25,998 nt of DNA from Clostridium sp. CAG:780 (lineage in GTDB: Bacteria; Bacillota; Clostridia; TANB77; CAG-508). The DNA lies in assembly GCA_000434195.1 (NCBI GenBank), contig HF994473.1, forward strand, positions 1 through 25,998, given 5' to 3'. The translations under genes and the position numbers were made by a program. The notes beneath the pieces were generated by a model. That model was not told the origin of the DNA. It did no database searches and saw nothing but the letters and a program-made list of their open reading frames with translations. This document shows positions 22,431-25,998 of the stretch, piece by piece (the first letter of the stretch is position 1; every line of letters starts with the position of its first letter).

Positions 22431-23855
22431 TTAATTCAATTTTTTATTACGTTTTGTAAAACTCTGCACTTTGCTTATCACTGGTTTGCTCACACGCATA
22501 ATAAAGTTTTTGTTTGTGAATATGCAGTATGCTACTACTAGTAAAAATACTATAATGTTTAGTATCATGTTGTTTTTATAATACGTTATTAGCGTGATTA
22601 CTAATAATATCCAGAATACATAATTAAATTTTTCTTTTAATTTAATGTAATCCATAATTTTGTATCTTCTGTAAAAATACACAACTATGTTTGAAATCAG
22701 AGTTGAAAATGTTGCAGCATAAATTCCAAACTTTGGTATGAATATAATATTTATTACTATATTTATTACTGCCGCTACTGCTGTCGTTGACCCCATTATT
22801 TTTGTGTTCTTGTATGCTGTAAATATTCCACCATAGAAATTTGACATGTTTGTATAATATATTGATATTATTAATATCGGAATGTATTTGTACGCATCAT
22901 TGTAGCTCTCATTTACAAGTAGCGGAAACGCTAATGGCATTATTGCTATCAGTCCTAACACTATTGCTTTTAAGAAGAATTTAACATCTTTATAAATGCT
23001 GTTGTAATATTGAGATTTGTTTTCTTCTTTTAGTATTCTCGCTGCTGATTCTTTCCATGCTGTTGAGAAGAATCCATAGCATGTATATACTATATTAGGG
23101 AATTTATTTGCTACTGCATAAATTCCGTTTGCATCAGCACCTATCATTTGGGTTAACATTAATCTGTCTGATAAACTTATAATTACCCAAGATAGATTGT
23201 TTGGTACTAGTGGTGCTGAATATCTAATCATTTTGCCTAATGTTTCTCTGCTAAAGTCTTTTTTGCTTACAAACTGCGGTAAATGCAATTTGTAGAACAT
23301 TATTACTGCTGTGGCTGTGTTGGCTATTATGTTTGACCATAGTAGTCCATTTACTCCTAATTTAAATGTGACTATAAACAATATGTTTAGGATGATTGTT
23401 ATTACTCCTAAAATAAAGTTGGATAAAGAATATAGGTTTACTTTTCCCATTCCTCTTGATAGTGCATTACTTAATCCCAACAATATGTTTGATATGATAA
23501 ATATTATGAATATGACTGCATATTCATAATGGATAATTCCCATTATTATTGCTGCAAGTATTGTAAAGATTACTGTTCCAACAGCTGTGTATACTATTGT
23601 TGCTGTTATTGTTCGTTTTTTGCTCTTTAAGTCGTCTGCGTCTATTAAGAATCTAAACATTGATTCTTCCATTAGCAGTGTTATTATTGGTAGCAAGAAC
23701 ACTGATAATGTTACAAAAAAATCGTATGTTCCAAACTCTTCTGTTGACAGTTTTGCTGTATATAATGGCAATAATAGAAATGATACTATTTGCGTGCTAA
23801 GTTTGCCTATGGCTATTATTGCCGTGTTTTTTAATAATTGCTTTTTCTGATTCAT
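22431..23855 (-). CDS. Polysaccharide biosynthesis flippase (MOP/Wzx superfamily)
   Basis: The 474-residue protein is almost entirely hydrophobic, with about 12-14 predicted membrane segments. It starts LKNTAIIAIGKLSTQIVSFLLLPLYT, the usual opening of Wzx/SpoVB/MATE-like lipid-linked oligosaccharide flippases, and has the EFGTYDFF motif near residue 40 and AVANKFPNIVYTCYGFFSTAWKE-type residues in the middle. The tail is short and basic (VQSFTKRNKKLN). It probably flips a lipid-linked sugar repeat or cell-wall precursor across the membrane; the substrate is unknown and no glycosyltransferases adjoin it. It is the first gene of the operon, with a promoter at 23891-23918. Confidence 0.88.
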   Translation of the reverse strand: MNQKKQLLKNTAIIAIGKLSTQIVSFLLLPLYTAKLSTEEFGTYDFFVTLSVFLLPIITLLMEESMFRFLIDADDLKSKKRTITATIVYTAVGTVIFTILAAIIMGIIHYEYAVIFIIFIISNILLGLSNALSRGMGKVNLYSLSNFILGVITIILNILFIVTFKLGVNGLLWSNIIANTATAVIMFYKLHLPQFVSKKDFSRETLGKMIRYSAPLVPNNLSWVIISLSDRLMLTQMIGADANGIYAVANKFPNIVYTCYGFFSTAWKESAARILKEENKSQYYNSIYKDVKFFLKAIVLGLIAIMPLAFPLLVNESYNDAYKYIPILIISIYYTNMSNFYGGIFTAYKNTKIMGSTTAVAAVINIVINIIFIPKFGIYAATFSTLISNIVVYFYRRYKIMDYIKLKEKFNYVFWILLVITLITYYKNNMILNIIVFLLVVAYCIFTNKNFIMRVSKPVISKVQSFTKRNKKLN

Positions 23856-23890
23856 TTTTTCCTTCCATAATTATAAAAAATTCCACTCAT

Positions 23891-23918
23891 ATTTTATCAT
23901 ACTATATGTTTATGTCAA
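23891..23918 (-). promoter_or_regulatory. Sigma-A promoter of the flippase-murB-yvcK operon
   Basis: On the minus strand there is a perfect -35 TTGACA (23913-23918), a 16-bp spacer and -10 TAAAAT (23891-23896), about 35 bp from the flippase start. Confidence 0.65.
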
Positions 23919-23982
23919 TATTATATGAAGAAAAAAGTCCTCACTTTTTTGTTTTCTTGTAATATTATATACTGGTGGTCTT

Positions 23983-24183
23983 ATGAATTGTCATGAATTC
24001 TCTTGTTTTTTAAGTAGTCTGTCTGGGTGTGAACTTGTCGCTGTTGCAGGTCTCTTTTCCGTTGCTATCGCTAACAATTTAAATTCCAATGAAATCGACA
24101 TTCTAGGTAATTTTTTCTCTGCTCTTGGTTCCAACCTTTCTACCATTGCAGCAGTTGAAAATCCTGATTGTTTGCCTACATAG
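23983..24183 (+). CDS. Small 66-residue conserved-type Clostridial protein (DUF6774-like from memory)
   Basis: This frame is on the plus strand, opposite to its neighbours, in a gap of about 420 bp between flippase and Rpn-family genes. The product begins MNCHEFSCFLSSLSGCELVA, then a hydrophobic helix, then LNSNEIDILGNFFSALGSNLSTIAA. The latter resembles small proteins of about 60-70 residues in Clostridia with an early Cys and an ELALLAA...LGDTLATIAA-like helix. GGTGG lies 5 bases before the ATG and a strong terminator follows at 24237-24273. No function is known to me. Confidence 0.6.
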   Translation: MNCHEFSCFLSSLSGCELVAVAGLFSVAIANNLNSNEIDILGNFFSALGSNLSTIAAVENPDCLPT

Positions 24184-24236
24184 TTTGTATTGATTTCATG
24201 TTTTGGTAGTTTAGAATCTGTACAAAGACTTCCAAT

Positions 24237-24273
24237 AAAGGAGTTTGAAAGTATTTTCCCTTCAAACTCCTTT
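24237..24273. terminator. Terminator between the small plus-strand gene and the Rpn-family gene
   Basis: A perfect 13-bp stem (24237-24249 with 24261-24273, 11-base loop) is followed on the plus strand by GTTTTTATTTT. It lies 5 bases from the stop of the convergent minus-strand gene at 24278 and can serve both. Confidence 0.85.
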
Positions 24274-24277
24274 GTTT

Positions 24278-25342
24278 TTATTTTGCCATTTTTGCTTCTT
24301 CTATGTCTTTATCAGTCGCATTGGCGATTTTTTTAATTATATTTTTGTCAAAATTTTCTTTTAGCATTCTTTTTATCACTCTTATTTGAGTTTTCTTTTC
24401 TCCTTTTGTAACCCCATCGTAATAATAATCCACTAATGCTTGTCCAAGTCTCATATCTTTTCCCTCCCCATTTTTATTTATATTCTCTAGCATTTCTTTT
24501 GCTAGTTTTGGATTTATTTCACCTATTATGTTTGTTATGTATACGCTAATTATTTCTCGTTCTTCTTTCGTAAAGTTACATTTTTCGATTTGTTTTATTC
24601 CTTTTTCTAAGTGATTGCTATTCTTTTCCATCAATAACACTTTGGGTAATGCTCCTTTTGCCTTTATTAAGTCGTCATCGCTATATGTATTTATATCTAT
24701 AAGTTTATAGCTTCCTATTGACGGAAGATTCATGTTTGGTAATTTTACTTGTACATCTTCTAATGATTGTGGTATTTTCCATTTTCCCTCGCCTGTATAC
24801 AAGACTATTGGTATTACTGTTGGAAATTCTTCTCTCTTTTCTTTTTTCATTAAATCTAATGCACTTCTTATTATTTCTAGACTATATTCTGTTATTCTTA
24901 CTGCCATCATTTTATCTTGCTTACTCTGGTGTTCTATTAAATAATATATTCCCTTATTTTTTAAGTCTTTGTAAACAATATCTGATTCTCTATTTTGGTA
25001 CTGTTTTGTTACAAAGCTACTTTTATATTGTTCTATTTGATTTGCTTTTACAAAGTCTGTTTTTAGTGCTAGATTTATTAGATTTGCTGCCTCTTGTGAA
25101 TTTGAAAGCATTAGTCTCACTGTTTTATCATGTGGATGGTTTATTTTATCATATGTTTCATTCTCTTCATTTAATTGGTGTTTTTCCAATTTTTGTTGAT
25201 CTCTTTTTCTTCTGTACTCTTTCTCATATTTTATTAAATGTTCTTTTACTGCTGGGACTGGCTCGTTTTCTATAATTTCATCTATTATCGCATCAATTTC
25301 TGCTTGAGAAAGATATTTTCCTTCTTCATTATTTTTCTCCAT
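24278..25342 (-). CDS. Rpn family PD-(D/E)XK nuclease / putative transposase (YhgA/PF04754-like)
   Basis: The 354-residue protein matches the YhgA-type Rpn family (Transposase_31): HDKTVRLMLSNSQEAANLI (71-89), then RESDIVYKDLKNKGIYYLIEHQS (in parts; D121, and E137-x-Q139), then PIVLYTGEGKW (178-188). The D...ExQ arrangement is the nuclease core. A charged N-terminal extension of about 65 residues precedes it, and the C terminus has YYYDGVTKGEKKTQIRVIKRM, typical of the family. GGGAG lies just before ATG 25340-25342. It is monocistronic, with a promoter at 25433-25461 and a terminator at 24237-24273. It is not closely similar in sequence to the 256-1086 protein, yet it shares that gene's promoter module. 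Confidence 0.87.
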   Translation of the reverse strand: MEKNNEEGKYLSQAEIDAIIDEIIENEPVPAVKEHLIKYEKEYRRKRDQQKLEKHQLNEENETYDKINHPHDKTVRLMLSNSQEAANLINLALKTDFVKANQIEQYKSSFVTKQYQNRESDIVYKDLKNKGIYYLIEHQSKQDKMMAVRITEYSLEIIRSALDLMKKEKREEFPTVIPIVLYTGEGKWKIPQSLEDVQVKLPNMNLPSIGSYKLIDINTYSDDDLIKAKGALPKVLLMEKNSNHLEKGIKQIEKCNFTKEEREIISVYITNIIGEINPKLAKEMLENINKNGEGKDMRLGQALVDYYYDGVTKGEKKTQIRVIKRMLKENFDKNIIKKIANATDKDIEEAKMAK

Positions 25343-25432
25343 AACTCTCCCTTCTTATTTTACCAAATATCAAACCGTTTTTCAACCTATTAGTAAAACT
25401 TTTTTTGATTTTTATTTGTTTTCCCCAAGACA

Positions 25433-25487
25433 ATTATACCCCGAAAGTAGCTATTTGTCCAGCAAAATCGTACGTCAAAGTTCGACA
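25433..25487 (-). promoter_or_regulatory. Sigma-A promoter plus conserved upstream element of the second Rpn gene
   Basis: On the minus strand there is -35 TGGACA (25456-25461), a 17-bp spacer and -10 TATAAT (25433-25438). This is the same geometry as 1204-1258, and the 40 bases 25448-25487 match 1219-1258 at 34 positions. T-rich similarity continues for about 25 bp more on the far side. Confidence 0.7.
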
Positions 25488-25557
25488 ACAGTATGCGCTT
25501 TTTGTTAGTTTTTGGAGCTTTTTATTTTTATGAATCGAAAAATAATGTGCATAAAGA

Positions 25558-25589
25558 AACAACAAGAATTTTTTATTCTTCTTGTTGTT
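25558..25589 (-). terminator. Terminator after the partial variable-region gene
   Basis: An 11-bp stem (25558-25568 with 25579-25589, 10-base loop) is followed on the minus strand by TTTCTTTATG. It lies 24 bp past the stop at 25614. Confidence 0.65.
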
Positions 25590-25613
25590 ATAATTCTTTC
25601 TACAGCTTATTTA

Positions 25614-25998
25614 TTAGCTTAGTACCTCTTCTCCAGGTGTTCCATAGTTTCCTGCTTCTCCGTTTGATGCTCTTCCATGTGCAACGGTACCGTCATTTGA
25701 ATATGCTGACCAATTATCTTCTTGTCCATCTATTATGTGTAAATCTTCTATTGTGACTTCAGAGTTTAGATATACTACGGGGCGAACTGCCAAGCCACCA
25801 GCAAACCAGTTACCGTTTGAGGAGAACAAGCCTTCAGCCGAACCGACAACGCCGCCAAAGACAGCGCCAGGCCCGAAGTAAGCACCGCTAGAGTCAGCGC
25901 GAACTCCAGAGGAAGCTGCCAAGTATGATTTTGCAAAATTTGCATCGCTTGTTGTTCCATTAAATAGCATTGTTTTTAATGTGTCACCTATTGTTAAG
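25614..25998 (-). CDS. 3' part of a surface-type protein with a DGR-like variable region (partial, runs off the window)
   Basis: The frame is open to the window edge. Codons before ATG 25968-25970 read LTIGDTLKT, so that Met is internal. The visible sequence follows a pattern I associate with large Clostridial surface-protein families: NGTTSDANFAKSY, then an AASS-V---SS-AYF---V segment, then L(F)-SNGN, then VRPVVYLNSEV. The segment at residues 15-66 from the internal Met is rich in Gly, Ala and Ser. It uses C-ending codons at 20 of 51 positions, and the line 25861-25920 has 38 G/C of 60, against AT-rich flanks. After VRPVV comes an unusual G/N/S-rich tail ending GTPGEEVLS. The N terminus is unseen. 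Confidence 0.7.
   Translation of the reverse strand, partial: LTIGDTLKTMLFNGTTSDANFAKSYLAASSGVRADSSGAYFGPGAVFGGVVGSAEGLFSSNGNWFAGGLAVRPVVYLNSEVTIEDLHIIDGQEDNWSAYSNDGTVAHGRASNGEAGNYGTPGEEVLS
25773..25928 (-). other. Candidate DGR variable region (LASR...VRPVV type)
   Basis: This block sits between the conserved ANFAKSY and VRPVVYL motifs. It combines conserved anchors (S, V, SS, A-F, SNGN, VRP) with positions that look freely substituted, and has a sharp rise in G+C. The pattern fits adenine-directed mutagenesis of AAC-rich template codons. No template copy is present in the window. Confidence 0.5.

Noticed and set aside
23931..23950. Hairpin AAAAAAGT/ACTTTTTT as a terminator
   Set aside because: The stem is only 8 bp and almost all A-T, and it sits between divergent genes where no terminator is needed.
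1..25998. DGR reverse transcriptase or template repeat inside the window
   Set aside because: I found no RT-like frame and no second copy of either variable block. The DGR, if real, acts from outside the window.
1..25998. tRNA, rRNA or recognisable riboswitch
   Set aside because: I saw no cloverleaf, rRNA-like segment or conserved riboswitch core in the intergenic regions; this is by eye and not by a covariance search.

Overview
The window looks like chromosomal DNA of an AT-rich, low-GC, spore-forming Firmicute of the class Clostridia, probably an uncultured gut-type lineage. The evidence is strong AT bias, strong AAGGAGG-type ribosome binding sites, several TTG starts, a germination protease gene (gpr), a butyrate kinase gene and the Firmicutes-type rimP-nusA-rnpM-infB-rbfA-nrnA-truB operon. 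Nearly every gene is on the minus strand. The exceptions are a small AbrB/MraZ-like regulator (16562-16846) and a 66-residue protein (23983-24183).

Read in the direction of minus-strand transcription (high to low coordinates), the layout is as follows. (1) 25614-25998 is the 3' part of a secreted or surface-type protein whose C terminus carries a G+C-rich, C-ending-codon-rich block resembling the variable region of a diversity-generating retroelement (DGR) target. (2) 24278-25342 is an Rpn-family PD-(D/E)XK gene. (3) 16884-23855 is a five-gene run of flippase, murB, yvcK, glycogen debranching enzyme and holA, with a good sigma-A promoter in front and a bidirectional terminator behind. (4) 16437-16561 holds divergent promoters for gpr (sigma-G-like) and the AbrB/MraZ-like gene. 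(5) gpr and recG follow. (6) 10360-13302 is a broken cluster of prepilin-like proteins with an FGE-sulfatase/C-type-lectin-like C-terminal domain, ending in a second DGR-like variable block. (7) buk has its own promoter. (8) 1555-8968 is the translation and transcription operon rimP to truB. (9) 256-1086 is a second Rpn-family gene, of a different subfamily.

Three reading frames are broken at imperfect or perfect duplications: infB at 5425-5551, and the prepilin cluster at about 10640-10901 and at 11485-11547/11750-11812. Two of the three repeats are 62-63 bp long. Because infB is essential, I favour contig or strain-variant joining errors in a metagenome assembly, but real rearrangement cannot be excluded from the sequence.

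The best candidate for an interesting system is the pair of DGR-like hypervariable C termini, one on a prepilin-anchored FGE/C-lectin-fold family. No reverse transcriptase or template repeat lies in the window, so a DGR acting in trans would have to be elsewhere in the genome. A second candidate is a 55-bp promoter module shared by the two otherwise dissimilar Rpn-family genes.
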